A DNA stretch of 64,000 nt from a bacterium HR29 (GCA_002898215.1 BEIF01000001.1:167501-231500), one strand, 5' to 3'. Shown: positions 34,671 to 43,667, counted from the stretch's first letter. Program-made: numbers and translations. Notes: generated by a model not told the origin, from the letters alone.

Positions 34671-36554
34671 ATGTTCCGTTCCGTGCTCGTGGCCAACCGC
34701 GGGGAAATCGCCGTCCGCATCATCCGCACGCTCCGCCGCATGGGCATCCGCGCCGTGCTCGCGGCGCCCTGGCCCGATCGGGGAAGCCTCGCAGCCGAAC
34801 TCGCCGACGAGGTGGTGCCGCTGCCGGGCTCCTCGGCGGCCGATACGTACCTTTCCGTCGCTGCGGTCATCGAGGCTGCTCGTCGCGCTGGATGTGAGGC
34901 GCTCCATCCCGGATACGGGTTTCTCGCCGAGTCGCCGGCACTGGCAGAAGCCTGCGCTGCAGCCGGAATCGTATTCGTTGGCCCTCCCCCGGCCGTGTTA
35001 CGGGCCCTAGGCGACAAGGCGGAGGCGCGCCGCATCGCGCGGGAGGCAGGCGTCCCCATCGTGCCGGGTGCCGAGGGGGAGCCCGAGGAGCTCCTCGGGT
35101 TGGCCCGTGGCCTCCGCTTCCCGCTCATGGTGAAGGCCCGTGGTGGTGGCGGCGGACGGGGCATGCGCGCTGTCGGCTCGCTCGTCGAGCTCGGAGAGGC
35201 GCTCGAATCGGCCGCGCGGGAGGCCGGCGCGGCCTTCGGCGATGGGCGCGTGTTCGTCGAAGAACTCGTGACGGCAGCCCGACATGTGGAGATTCAGGTC
35301 ATCGCCGACGCCCACGGCACCGTCCTCCACCTCGGCGAGCGGGACTGCTCGCTCCAGCGCCGTCACCAGAAGCTGGTCGAAGAGTCACCCTCACCGGTGG
35401 TCGATGCCGGGCTCCGAGAGGAGCTGGCGCAGGCGGCGCTGCGCATCGCGACAGCTGTCGGCTACCGGAATGCGGGGACCGTCGAGTTCTTGGTCGGCCC
35501 GCCGGGCTCCGACGGCCGGCGCCCCTTCTACTTCCTCGAGGTGAACCCACGGCTCCAGGTCGAACACCCCGTCACCGAACTTCGGACCGGACTCGACCTC
35601 GTGGAACTCCAGGTACGTGCCGCTGCCGGGGAGCCGCTCCCTTTCCGGCAGGAGGATGTCCGCTTCGCGGGTCACGCCATCGAGTTCCGGATCAACGCCG
35701 AAGACCCGTTCCGCGGCTTCCAGCCCGTCGCGGGGTTGCTGGCGCAGTTCGGCTGGGCGGCCGAGCCGGCGCCCTCGTGGCGACTCGACACGGGCTACCG
35801 GGCAGGGGACCGTGTGCCAGCCGAGTTCGATTCCCTCCTCGCCAAGCTCGTCGTGTGGGGCGAGGACCGGTCGGCGGCGCTCGACGCCGCGCGGCGAGCC
35901 TTAGCACGCCTCGACATCGCCGGCGTTCCGACCACGCTGCCGCTCCACCGGGCGGTGCTGCGCTGTGAGGCGTTCGCGGCGGCGGAGGTCACCACCGACT
36001 GGCTCGAGGCGAACCTCGATGACGTCCTGGCCCGCGCCGGCGCGCCGCCGCCGGCCTGGGAACTCCTTGCCCGCGCACTGCCGTCGCTCCTGGCGGAACC
36101 GGACTCCCCCTGGACGGCACGGCCGTTCTGGTTCGGAGCCGGAGCGACGGCCGTGTGGGCCGAGGATGGCGTCGAGACCCGGGCCGTCTCATTGCTCCCC
36201 CACTCCGGGAGGACTCCCCCGGAGGGAGCGGAGCGCCTCGGGGGAGGGCGAGTGCTCGTTCATACCGCGGAGGGGGAGTGGAGCTTTCGCCTCGTGCCGC
36301 CTCCATCCCTTCCTCGGCGACACGGCGATACGGCCTCGGGGGCGGCTGCCGTCGTCGCGCCGCTGGCGGGGCGGGTCGCGCACGTCGCCGTGCGCGAGGG
36401 CGATCCGGTGGCGCCGGGCATCCTCGTGGCCGTTCTCGAGGCGATGAAGATGGAGCATCGCGTGGTGGCCACGGCCGAAGGCATCGTGCGGGAGGTGCGC
36501 GTGGGGCCCGGCGAAGTCGTTCGGGAAGGCGACGTCCTCCTCACGTTGGAATGA
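34671..36554 (+). CDS. Acyl-CoA carboxylase biotin carboxylase/biotin carrier subunit
   Basis: A 627-residue alpha subunit. The biotin carboxylase half has VLVANRGEIAVRIIRTLRRM, HPGYGFLAES, KARGGGGGRGMR, QRRHQKLVEE and FLEVNPRLQVEHPVTE. The C-terminal carrier domain ends in the biotinylation motif EAMKMEH with K593. Paired with the carboxyltransferase gene at 31.8-33.4 kb it forms a methylcrotonyl-CoA carboxylase-type complex. The middle (about 445-540) is less conserved. The gene is divergent from dinB-mobA. Confidence 0.95.
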   Translation: MFRSVLVANRGEIAVRIIRTLRRMGIRAVLAAPWPDRGSLAAELADEVVPLPGSSAADTYLSVAAVIEAARRAGCEALHPGYGFLAESPALAEACAAAGIVFVGPPPAVLRALGDKAEARRIAREAGVPIVPGAEGEPEELLGLARGLRFPLMVKARGGGGGRGMRAVGSLVELGEALESAAREAGAAFGDGRVFVEELVTAARHVEIQVIADAHGTVLHLGERDCSLQRRHQKLVEESPSPVVDAGLREELAQAALRIATAVGYRNAGTVEFLVGPPGSDGRRPFYFLEVNPRLQVEHPVTELRTGLDLVELQVRAAAGEPLPFRQEDVRFAGHAIEFRINAEDPFRGFQPVAGLLAQFGWAAEPAPSWRLDTGYRAGDRVPAEFDSLLAKLVVWGEDRSAALDAARRALARLDIAGVPTTLPLHRAVLRCEAFAAAEVTTDWLEANLDDVLARAGAPPPAWELLARALPSLLAEPDSPWTARPFWFGAGATAVWAEDGVETRAVSLLPHSGRTPPEGAERLGGGRVLVHTAEGEWSFRLVPPPSLPRRHGDTASGAAAVVAPLAGRVAHVAVREGDPVAPGILVAVLEAMKMEHRVVATAEGIVREVRVGPGEVVREGDVLLTLE

Positions 36555-36555
36555 G

Positions 36556-36580
36556 GGGGCCGGGGACGTTCCCCGGCCCC
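36556..36580. terminator. Bidirectional terminator hairpin
   Basis: An 11-bp perfect stem GGGGCCGGGGA/TCCCCGGCCCC with a CGT loop lies between the convergent carboxylase alpha and ilvN genes. GCGTTCGTTG follows on the plus strand. Confidence 0.75.
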
Positions 36581-36605
36581 GCGTTCGTTGCCGGAGGTGT
36601 CGCCG

Positions 36606-37214
36606 TCAATCGCTGCTGAAGGGCAGCTCCACGCCTTCAACCCGGCGCCCTTGGGAGGCGTGGATCCGAGCGATGCTCTCCGGCACCTCTTCGTGGACGG
36701 TCGTTGTCTTCGGGCCGCGCACCATCGCCACGCGGCCGGTGCGTGCGAGCTCCCGGATGCCGTAGGGCTCGCACATCTTGATGAGCCCGTTGATCTTGTC
36801 CTCGTCTCCCACCACCTGGAGGATGAGCGAGTTCGTGGCGATGTCGACCACGTCGGCGCGGAACACCTGGGCGATGTCAAGGATCTCGTGCCGGTTCAGG
36901 TTGTTGCAGCGAACCTTGATGAGCGCGAGCTCCCGGGCGACCATCTCTTCGTTCGAGAGGTCGCTCACCTTCACCACGTCGATGAGCTTGTACAGCTGCT
37001 TCTCCACCTGTTCGACGGGGGCGCTTTCCCCGTCGACGACGATGGTCATCCGGCTCAGGCCCTGTGCTTCGGTCGGGCCCACGGTGAGCGACTCGATGTT
37101 GAAGCCGCGCCGCCGGAAGAGGCTGGCGACGCGCATCAGCACGCCCGGCTTGTCTTCGACGATGGCCACGACGGTGTGCTGGTTCACTCGCCGGCGTCCG
37201 TTACGGCTGCTCAT
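36606..37214 (-). CDS. ilvN: Acetolactate synthase regulatory (small) subunit
   Basis: A 202-residue regulatory subunit with an N-terminal ACT domain (HTVVAIVEDKPGVLMRVASL, FNIESLTVGPTE) that binds valine in characterised homologues. A second ACT-like half begins near VARELALIKVRC. Length is that of the long IlvN/IlvH form. Its start overlaps the stop of ilvB by 4 bases, so the subunits are translationally coupled. Confidence 0.96.
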   Translation of the reverse strand: MSSRNGRRRVNQHTVVAIVEDKPGVLMRVASLFRRRGFNIESLTVGPTEAQGLSRMTIVVDGESAPVEQVEKQLYKLIDVVKVSDLSNEEMVARELALIKVRCNNLNRHEILDIAQVFRADVVDIATNSLILQVVGDEDKINGLIKMCEPYGIRELARTGRVAMVRGPKTTTVHEEVPESIARIHASQGRRVEGVELPFSSD

Positions 37215-38899
37215 CGAACCAGCTCCTCTGGCGGGGCTTCGATCGTCTCCTTGAGCGCCGCGCCGGCGGGCACCATCGGCCAGACGTTCTCCTCCTGGTC
37301 GATCATGAAGTCGATGAGGAACGGCCCCCGGTGTTGGCGGGCGGTGCGGATGGCGTCCCGCACCTCAGCCTTCGTTTCGACGCGGATGCCGGGGATCCCG
37401 TACGCCTCCGCGATTTTGAGGAAGTCGGGCTGCGTCATGGCGACCGCCATGAAGTTCCTGTTGTAGAAGAGCTGCTGCCACTGACGCACCATCCCGAGGT
37501 AGCCGTTGTTGAAGATGGCGATCTTGATGGGGAGCTGCTCGTCGACGACGACGGCGAGCTCCTGCATGGTCATTTGGAAGCCACCGTCCCCACAGATGGC
37601 CCACACCTCGGCGTCGGGCCGAGCGATCTGCGCTCCGATGGCGCCCGGGAGCTCGAATCCCATCGTGCCCAGGCCGCCCGAGCTGATGAGCTGGCGGGGC
37701 CGCTTGTAGAAGTAGTGCTGGCCTGCCCACATCTGGTGCTGGCCGACACCGGTCACGATGGTCGCGTCGCCGTTCGTTTCCTCGTACAGCGTGCGCACCA
37801 CGTACTGCGGGATGAGCCGCCGTGTCTCCCGAATCTCCAGGCTCGGGTGCTCCTCCCGCACGCGGTCGATCCATGCGATCCACTCCTCGTGGGTCGCTTC
37901 CTTCACCAGCTCCGTCAGCCTCGGAAGCACGTTCTTCACGTGCCCCACGATGGGCACGGCGGTGGCGAAATTCTTCCCGATTTCGGCCGGGTCGATGTCG
38001 ATGTGGATGATCTTCGCGGTCGGGTTGAAGTCCTTGAATCGGCCCATGGCGCGGTCGTCGAACCGCATCCCGACGCCGATGACGACGTCGGCGTTGTCGG
38101 CCGCCATGTTCGCGTAGTACATCCCGTGCATGCCCAGCCAGCCGTAGCTGAGCGGGTGATCTTCGGGGAAGGCGCCGATGCCCAAGAAGGTGGTAATCAC
38201 CGGGATCTGAGCCTTCTCCGCCAGCTCGATGAGCTCCCGGCTGGCATCGCCCCAAATGACGCCGTGACCGGCGATGATGATGGGCCGCTTCGCCTCGTTG
38301 ATGAGCTGGGCTGCCCGGCGGATCATCCCCGCGTGGCCTTCGTAGGTGGGCTTGTAGCCGCGGAGGCGCACCTCTTCGGGCCACTCGAACTCCGCCTCCT
38401 CCTGGAAGACGTCCTTGGGAATGTCGATGAGCACGGGCCCCGGGCGCCCGGTGGTGCAGATGTGCACCGCTTCCCGCACCGTGAGCGCCAGGTCGCTCGC
38501 CCGCATCACCAGGTAGTTGTGCTTGGTGATGGGCATGGTGATGCCCGTGATGTCGGCCTCCTGGAAGCCGTCCCGTCCCAACAGCGTCCGCGCCACGTTC
38601 CCGGTGATGGCGAGCACGGGCGTGGAGTCCATGAAGGCGGTGGCGATCCCGGTCACGAGGTTCGTCGCGCCGGGGCCGCTCGTGGCCAGACACACGCCCA
38701 TGCGACCGCTGGCGCGGGCATAGCCGTCGGCCATATGGGCCGCGCCTTGCTCGTGCCGTACGAGGATGTGCCGGATGTTGTACCGCGGCAGTGCGTCGTA
38801 GAGGGGGAGCACCACGCCCCCGGGGTAGCCGAAGATCACCTCGACGCCTTCGCGCTGGAGACACTCCAGCAGGATCTCGGCTCCCGACAGTCGAGCCAT
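37211..38899 (-). CDS. ilvB: Acetolactate synthase catalytic (large) subunit
   Basis: A 562-residue ThDP- and FAD-dependent enzyme, first step of valine, leucine and isoleucine synthesis. The opening is GAEILLECLQREGVEVIFGY. RHEQGAAHMADGYARASG carries the ThDP-activating glutamate. The cofactor motif starting GDGGFQMTMQE near residue 430 ends in IAIFNN. ATG 38899 has GGAGG about 12 bases upstream. GTG 38908 is only 3 bases from the same site and less likely. About 175 bases of structured leader precede it. Confidence 0.97.
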   Translation of the reverse strand: MARLSGAEILLECLQREGVEVIFGYPGGVVLPLYDALPRYNIRHILVRHEQGAAHMADGYARASGRMGVCLATSGPGATNLVTGIATAFMDSTPVLAITGNVARTLLGRDGFQEADITGITMPITKHNYLVMRASDLALTVREAVHICTTGRPGPVLIDIPKDVFQEEAEFEWPEEVRLRGYKPTYEGHAGMIRRAAQLINEAKRPIIIAGHGVIWGDASRELIELAEKAQIPVITTFLGIGAFPEDHPLSYGWLGMHGMYYANMAADNADVVIGVGMRFDDRAMGRFKDFNPTAKIIHIDIDPAEIGKNFATAVPIVGHVKNVLPRLTELVKEATHEEWIAWIDRVREEHPSLEIRETRRLIPQYVVRTLYEETNGDATIVTGVGQHQMWAGQHYFYKRPRQLISSGGLGTMGFELPGAIGAQIARPDAEVWAICGDGGFQMTMQELAVVVDEQLPIKIAIFNNGYLGMVRQWQQLFYNRNFMAVAMTQPDFLKIAEAYGIPGIRVETKAEVRDAIRTARQHRGPFLIDFMIDQEENVWPMVPAGAALKETIEAPPEELVR

Positions 38900-39075
38900 T
38901 CCGATCACCTTCCTCCGGCCAGCTCGTCCCGGCGGGGCCCCTCAGTTTTGGGGTGCCGGTGCCTGCCGCGCCATTCGGTCGCGGCCGCTGCGGCGCGGGC
39001 GGGCGCCCGCCCTCCGCAGCCGAAGGCGTGGGGCGCGGCCGGTAAGCCGCGAACCCCCTGGCCGATACGTCAAGT
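38900..39075 (-). promoter_or_regulatory. Structured 5' leader of ilvBN
   Basis: Between the mutase stop and ilvB lies a GC-rich leader. A TTGACG at its upstream end (about 39068-39073) could be a -35 box. A long hairpin can form with outer arms GCTGCGG/CCGCAGC and inner arms GGGCG/CGCCC. CCCC-aaaactga-GGGG follows before the ribosome site. A tiny frame MARQAPAPQN lacks the branched-chain codons of a classical attenuator peptide. No T-box AGGGTGG motif is present. A regulatory role is a guess. Confidence 0.35.
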
Positions 39076-40542
39076 CTACGGCTGCTGTCGCTCCTGCGAA
39101 AGCGCGGGCTGCCGCACACCGGCGAGCTCGAGCCCTGCCGCGAGGAGGGGCTCCACGAGTTCCTCGTCCCGTACTTCGCAGTACACGCGGAGGAGCGGCT
39201 CCGTTCCCGAGAGCCGCAACAGGAGCCAGCCCTCCGGCACGAAGAACCGCCACCCGTCCGTCGTGTCGTGACGGAGCACCGGCCGTCCGGCGACTTCGGC
39301 TGGCGACGCGCCCTCCAGCCGCGCTCGCACCTCGGCCTGCTCGCCGGCTTCCAACTCGACGTCGATGCGGCGGTAGTAGTGGGGACCCGTCACTTGGAAG
39401 ACGTCGTCGAGCAGCTCCGAGGGCCGCTTCCCCGTCCGGGCGGCCATATCGATCAGAAAGAGCCCCGCGAGGATTCCGTCCCGCTCCGGCAGGTGGCCGC
39501 GGAACCCGTAACCGCCACTCTCCTCGCCGCCAACCAAGGCATCCCGCTCCATCATCAGCGGTCCGATGTACTTGAAGCCGACCGGGGTCTCCAGGCATTC
39601 GACGCCGTATCGCTCGGCCAAGATCCGGACCATCTCGGTGGTCGTAAGAGACTTCACGATCGGTCCACGGAACCCTCGCACTTCGAGCAAGTAGTAGGCG
39701 ATCAGCGCGAAGGTGCGGAGCTGGTCGACGAATCGCCCCCGTTCGTCGACGAGTCCCACGCGGTCGGCATCGCCGTCGTTGGCGACCCCTAGATCGAAGC
39801 CGCCGCTGGCCACCAGGTTCAGCAGTTCGCCCAGGTTCGGCTCGATCGGTTCCGGGGCGCGCAGCCCTGGGAAGAGCGGATTCCGCTCTCCGTGGAGCTC
39901 CACGCACGTCGTAGCACCACCCTGGAGCAGCTCCGGGAAGAGACCAGCCCCCGCACCGAACATCTGGTCCACGGCTACGCGCAGTCCAGCGGCGCGGATC
40001 CGGTCGAGGTCGACGTGCCGCGATACCGCCGCGAGGTACCCCGGCACAGGGTCGAAGCGCTCGATAGCGTCGCTGTCCTTCGGCGCGGAAACCACCCCTT
40101 CCGGGTTTTCGAGGAGGGCCGGGATTTTCGCTTCGATGGCGGCCACCACTTCCGGCGAGGCGCTTCCGGCGTAGTGCGGCTTCACCTTCAGCCCGTTCCA
40201 CTTGTACGGGTTGTGGCTGCTGGTGATCACGATCGCGCCGCAGGCGCCCACCTCGAGGATCCGGTAGCTCACCGCCGGCGTGGGAGCAGGGCGCGAGGCG
40301 AGCTGCACGCGGAAGCCCGCCGCTGCCGCCACCCGAGCGGCCTCCAGGGCGAACTCCTCGGAGAGGAAGCGGGTATCGTATCCCACCACGAGGGGCCGCT
40401 CGGTGCCGTACGTCTCCCGAAAGTATTCCGCCACCGCCCGGGCGCAGATGCGCACGTTCTCGAAGGTGAAATCCTCGCCAATGACCGCTCGCCAGCCGTC
40501 GGTCCCGAAGCGGATGGGGCTACGCCTCATCTCGGCCATCAT
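39076..40542 (-). CDS. Phosphoglucomutase/phosphomannomutase family protein
   Basis: A 488-residue alpha-D-phosphohexomutase interconverting hexose 1- and 6-phosphates. The four domain markers are FGTDGWR at the N terminus, the catalytic phosphoserine loop TSSHNPYKWNG (S109), the magnesium loop NDGDADRVGLVD near 253 and the sugar loop GGEESGGYGF. RLSGTEPLLRVYCE binds the phosphate. Start ATG 40542 has GGAG 6 bases upstream and overlaps the nucleotidyltransferase gene by 23 bases. Sugar preference cannot be told. Confidence 0.95.
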   Translation of the reverse strand: MMAEMRRSPIRFGTDGWRAVIGEDFTFENVRICARAVAEYFRETYGTERPLVVGYDTRFLSEEFALEAARVAAAAGFRVQLASRPAPTPAVSYRILEVGACGAIVITSSHNPYKWNGLKVKPHYAGSASPEVVAAIEAKIPALLENPEGVVSAPKDSDAIERFDPVPGYLAAVSRHVDLDRIRAAGLRVAVDQMFGAGAGLFPELLQGGATTCVELHGERNPLFPGLRAPEPIEPNLGELLNLVASGGFDLGVANDGDADRVGLVDERGRFVDQLRTFALIAYYLLEVRGFRGPIVKSLTTTEMVRILAERYGVECLETPVGFKYIGPLMMERDALVGGEESGGYGFRGHLPERDGILAGLFLIDMAARTGKRPSELLDDVFQVTGPHYYRRIDVELEAGEQAEVRARLEGASPAEVAGRPVLRHDTTDGWRFFVPEGWLLLRLSGTEPLLRVYCEVRDEELVEPLLAAGLELAGVRQPALSQERQQP

Positions 40543-41530
40543 ACCGTTCTCCAGGTTCGAGCTTCCTCCCTATCGCCACGGCACCGGGCGCGATCGTCGC
40601 GCCCGACCCCACGACGCATCCGCGGACGAGCGCGCCTGCCCCGACGAACACCCCGTCTGCCACCACCGAGGCGATGACGGATGCGCCCGCGCCAACCTGG
40701 ACGCGCTCCCAGAGCACGGAGTCTTCCACGAGCGCCCCGGGGCCCACCTCCGAACCCTCTCCGACCGCTGAGCGCACCGCCGCTGCCCCGGGCGCGATGG
40801 CCACCCGTGCCGCGATCGCGCTCCGCTCTCCGAGGAGCTGCCGGTGTAGTGCGAGGTAGCGCTCCGGCGTTCCCAAGTCCGCCCACGTTCCCTCGCACTG
40901 CACGCCGAAGATCGGCCGGCCCGCCTCGGCCAGTGCCGGAAAAAGCGTCTCCTCTACGCGGGCGGGGCCGGGTGGAATCTCCTCCACGAGCTCCCGCTCG
41001 AAGACCCAGACCCCGGCGTTCACGAGCCCCCGCTTCACGCTGTCTGGGGGAGGCTTCTCGGCGAAGCGCAGGATGCGCCCCTCTGGATCGAGCTCGGCGA
41101 CCCCGTACCCCGTCGGGTCCTCGAGGGGGACCAGAGCGATGGTGAGCTGCGCCCCGGCCCGCTCGTGCGCGCTCACGATTGGGGCGAGTGGGAAACCCGC
41201 GTAGATGTCGCCGTTGACGGCCAGAAAGCGCCCCTCGATCCCAGCTTCACGCACGGCGTTCCGAATAGCGCCGCCGGAGCCTAACGGTTCGCGCTCCTCG
41301 ACGGCCGTGACCGGAATCGGTGAGAAGCCCGGGCGCTGCGCCGCCTCCAGGAGCACCGCGCCGGCCTGTCCCACGGCCAGTACGGCGCGGCTGACGCCGC
41401 CTTCGGCCAACCACTGGAGGAGGATGGCGAGCGCCGGCCGGTTGCACACCGGCACGAGGCTCTTGTGGCGGGTCCGCGTCAGCGGCCGCAGCCGCGTCCC
41501 CTCCCCGCCTGCCAGCACGACCGCGTCCAT
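40520..41530 (-). CDS. Sugar-1-phosphate nucleotidyltransferase with left-handed beta-helix
   Basis: A 336-residue enzyme. The N-terminal GT-A-like domain opens AVVLAGGEGTRLRPLTRTRHKS and has NGDIYAGFPL and NAGVWVFERE. The C-terminal third is a hexapeptide-repeat helix. This matches mannose-1-phosphate guanylyltransferase or glucose-1-phosphate nucleotidyltransferases. It lies between metK (9 bases downstream of metK's stop) and the mutase it overlaps. Together mutase and nucleotidyltransferase would turn hexose-6-phosphate into an activated sugar. Confidence 0.9.
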   Translation of the reverse strand: MDAVVLAGGEGTRLRPLTRTRHKSLVPVCNRPALAILLQWLAEGGVSRAVLAVGQAGAVLLEAAQRPGFSPIPVTAVEEREPLGSGGAIRNAVREAGIEGRFLAVNGDIYAGFPLAPIVSAHERAGAQLTIALVPLEDPTGYGVAELDPEGRILRFAEKPPPDSVKRGLVNAGVWVFERELVEEIPPGPARVEETLFPALAEAGRPIFGVQCEGTWADLGTPERYLALHRQLLGERSAIAARVAIAPGAAAVRSAVGEGSEVGPGALVEDSVLWERVQVGAGASVIASVVADGVFVGAGALVRGCVVGSGATIAPGAVAIGRKLEPGERYDGRDEA

Positions 41531-41539
41531 GGCCGCTGC

Positions 41540-42736
41540 TCAGTCCCGCAGGCCGGCCGCGGCGCGCAGGTCGGCCGCGCGGCTCGTGTCCTCCCAGGGG
41601 AAATCGAAGTCGCTCCGCCCGAAATGGCCGTACGCCGCGGTCGCCCGGTAGATGGGCCGGCGCAATTCGAGGTCGCGGATGATGGCCCCGGGGCGCAGGT
41701 CGAAGTGCTTGCGGACCGCCTCGAGAATCCGTTCCTCCGGTACTCTCGCCGTCCCGAAGGTCTCCACGTCGATGGCCATCGGCTTGGCGACGCCGATGGC
41801 GTAGGAGAGGAGGAACTCGCACCGGTCGGCCAAACCTGCGGCAACGATGTTCTTCGCCACCCAGCGCGCAGCGTATGCCCCCGACCGGTCCACCTTCGTG
41901 GGGTCTTTGCCGCTGAAGGCGCCCCCCCCATGCCGAGCGATGCCGCCGTAGGTGTCGACGATGATCTTCCGCCCCGTCAGCCCGGCATCGGCGCGGGGAC
42001 CGCCCAGGACGAACCTTCCGGAGGGGTTGACGTAAATCTTCGTGTGTTCGTCGATGAGCGATTCGTCCACCACGGGGTCGATGACGTGTTTCCGGATCCC
42101 AAGTTCGATGGTTTCCGGGTCGATGTCCGGGGCGTGCTGGGCCGAAACGACGATCGCCTCCGCGCGTAGCGGGCGGCCGTCCAGGTATTCGATCGTCACC
42201 TGCGATTTCCCGTCGGGTCGGAGCCAGGGAAGTTCGCCGCTCTTCCGCGCCTCCGCCAGGCGGCGGGTAAGCCGGTGGGCTAGCACGATGGGGAGCGGCA
42301 TGAGTTCGGGGGTCTCGTTGCAGGCGAAGCCGATCATCATCCCTTGGTCGCCGGCGCCCACGTTCAGCCCGTCGCCCCACGACTCGCCGCGACGAACCTC
42401 CAGCGCGGTATCCACCCCCGCGGCGATGTCCGGAGATTGGCGGTTGATGGCGACGATGACCCCGCACGTGTCGGCGTCGAATCCGACCTCCGACGACGTG
42501 TAGCCGATGCGGCGAATCGTGTCGCGCACCACGGTGGGGATGTCGACCTGGGCCCGGGCCGTGATCTCGCCCGTCACGAACACGAGCCCGTTCGTGATGG
42601 CGACTTCGCAGGCGACCCGTGCTTGCGGGTCCTGCTCCAGGTAGGCATCGAGGACCGCGTCGGAGATCTGGTCGCAGATCTTGTCGGGGTGCCCCTCGGT
42701 CACCGATTCGGACGTGAGGAAGTGGCGGCGAGCCAT
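41540..42736 (-). CDS. metK: S-adenosylmethionine synthetase
   Basis: A 398-residue enzyme making SAM from methionine and ATP. All signatures are present: [35 protein letters not shown] and [19 protein letters not shown]. Length matches the family. It is the first gene of a minus-strand run that continues into the nucleotidyltransferase and mutase. It is preceded by a 230-base leader holding a SAM-clan riboswitch, so feedback control by its own product is expected. GGAAGGAG upstream of ATG 42736 is the ribosome site. Confidence 0.98.
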   Translation of the reverse strand: MARRHFLTSESVTEGHPDKICDQISDAVLDAYLEQDPQARVACEVAITNGLVFVTGEITARAQVDIPTVVRDTIRRIGYTSSEVGFDADTCGVIVAINRQSPDIAAGVDTALEVRRGESWGDGLNVGAGDQGMMIGFACNETPELMPLPIVLAHRLTRRLAEARKSGELPWLRPDGKSQVTIEYLDGRPLRAEAIVVSAQHAPDIDPETIELGIRKHVIDPVVDESLIDEHTKIYVNPSGRFVLGGPRADAGLTGRKIIVDTYGGIARHGGGAFSGKDPTKVDRSGAYAARWVAKNIVAAGLADRCEFLLSYAIGVAKPMAIDVETFGTARVPEERILEAVRKHFDLRPGAIIRDLELRRPIYRATAAYGHFGRSDFDFPWEDTSRAADLRAAAGLRD

Positions 42737-42778
42737 CTGCAGCGTGCTCCTTCCGGTGGTCGGGGCCGCGACAGAAAG

Positions 42779-42813
42779 CCGCGTGCCCCTGCGAACGCTC
42801 GAGGGGCACGCGG
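42779..42813 (-). terminator. Hairpin of the metK riboswitch expression platform
   Basis: A 12-bp perfect stem CCGCGTGCCCCT/AGGGGCACGCGG with an 11-base loop, followed in the transcript by CTTTCTGT. It lies between the aptamer and metK and is the best candidate for a SAM-controlled terminator. Confidence 0.65.
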
Positions 42814-42832
42814 ACGAAGATTTCGCTTCCGT

Positions 42833-42869
42833 CGCCCCTCGGTGGAGGGGCGGACTCCAAGAGTCCGCC
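42833..42869 (-). promoter_or_regulatory. Two overlapping, mutually exclusive leader hairpins
   Basis: In the metK leader, GGCGGACTC-ttg-GAGTCCGCC (42849-42869) and CGCCCCTC-cacc-GAGGGGCG (42833-42852) share four bases, so both cannot form fully at once. On the opposite strand the first hairpin is followed by TTTTGTT and would look like a terminator. They may link the aptamer to the downstream hairpin. Confidence 0.45.
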
Positions 42870-42876
42870 TTTTGTT

Positions 42877-42967
42877 GCCTGGCTCACGGGCCAGGCCGCG
42901 TCATCTTGGCACCTTGGAGGCGAAACCAGGTTGCCGGGCAACCGAACGGCTGCCCCTCTTGACGCTC
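42877..42967 (-). promoter_or_regulatory. SAM-clan riboswitch aptamer upstream of metK
   Basis: Read on the minus strand, the P1 arms GCGTCA and TGACGC close a core. It contains AAGAGGGGCA (P2 5' side), TGCCCGGCAACC (the kink-turn/CCCGGCAACC signature) and AAGGTGCCAA (the P3-side binding motif). All are hallmarks of SAM-I-related aptamers. A hairpin GCCTGGC/GCCAGGC (42877-42896) follows directly outside P1, as in the SAM-IV or SAM-I/IV subtypes, rather than P4 lying inside P1. Location before metK fits perfectly. The exact subtype would need a covariance-model search. Confidence 0.82.
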
Positions 42968-43024
42968 GGAAGGATCGTACGCCGACCTTTAGTTCCGGGA
43001 AAGGCCGCGGTCCGTGTCGCGCAC

Positions 43025-43495
43025 TCAGGCAGCGTAGACGGCTCCCCACACGGCCCCGAAGACGGCGTGCAAGGCGATGATGGCAATGGGGGTCATCGCT
43101 CCGTAGCGCACGCCGAATACGCCGGGCGCTTCAACGTGTGCGCCCGAAGGTGTGGCGGCTCGCATCCGTGGGTGCAGGGAACCCATCATCGACATCATGA
43201 CGCCGGCTGCGAACCCGTGCACGACGCCGATTATGGCGGCCCAGCCGGCCACGCTCGTTTCGATGTCGAAAGCGGAGACGAGAGCCGCGTAGATAACGCC
43301 GAACACGATGCCCATCATGAAGTGGACCACATACCCGACAGCTTTCGCCGCCGCGCCTGGGTCCATCATCATGGTACCGAGCATCATCGGCATATCCATG
43401 CGCACCTTCATCATTGGTGCAATGACCATGAGGGCGGTCATTACAACGGTTGCTGCAAGTCCTGCACCGGCTCCTAGGGCTGCATCGAAATCCAC
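43025..43495 (-). CDS. Small four-helix membrane protein, methionine-rich (DUF6789-like)
   Basis: A 156-residue integral membrane protein with four predicted helices (around GLAATVVMTALMVIA, VVHFMMGIVFGVIYAAL, AAIIGVVHGFAAGVMM and TPIAIIALHAVFGAVWGAVYA). The first loop is unusually rich in methionine (VRMDMPMMLGTMMMDP). It resembles proteins annotated DUF6789, of unknown function. GTG 43495 is favoured because GAGGGA precedes it, while ATG 43528 has no ribosome site. It lies upstream of the metK leader in the same orientation but is probably a separate unit. Confidence 0.75.
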   Translation of the reverse strand: MDFDAALGAGAGLAATVVMTALMVIAPMMKVRMDMPMMLGTMMMDPGAAAKAVGYVVHFMMGIVFGVIYAALVSAFDIETSVAGWAAIIGVVHGFAAGVMMSMMGSLHPRMRAATPSGAHVEAPGVFGVRYGAMTPIAIIALHAVFGAVWGAVYAA

Positions 43496-43667
43496 GCTTC
43501 TTCCCTCTTCATTTTCTCTCTCATTCACAGTAGCTCGCGCCTGTGAACGAGGCCGTGATCCACGTCACCTGCACCGAGTCCTTCCCTGCGCGGTGACGAA
43601 TTTCGCGTGACCTGCGAGGGATGATCGGTGCGATGCCCGCGGCCCAACTCTTCTCGAGAAGGACTCG

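Noticed and set aside
42849-42876. Plus-strand terminator look-alike (GC stem followed by TTTTGTT) in the metK leader
   Set aside because: No plus-strand gene ends there. The structure is better explained as part of the minus-strand riboswitch platform.
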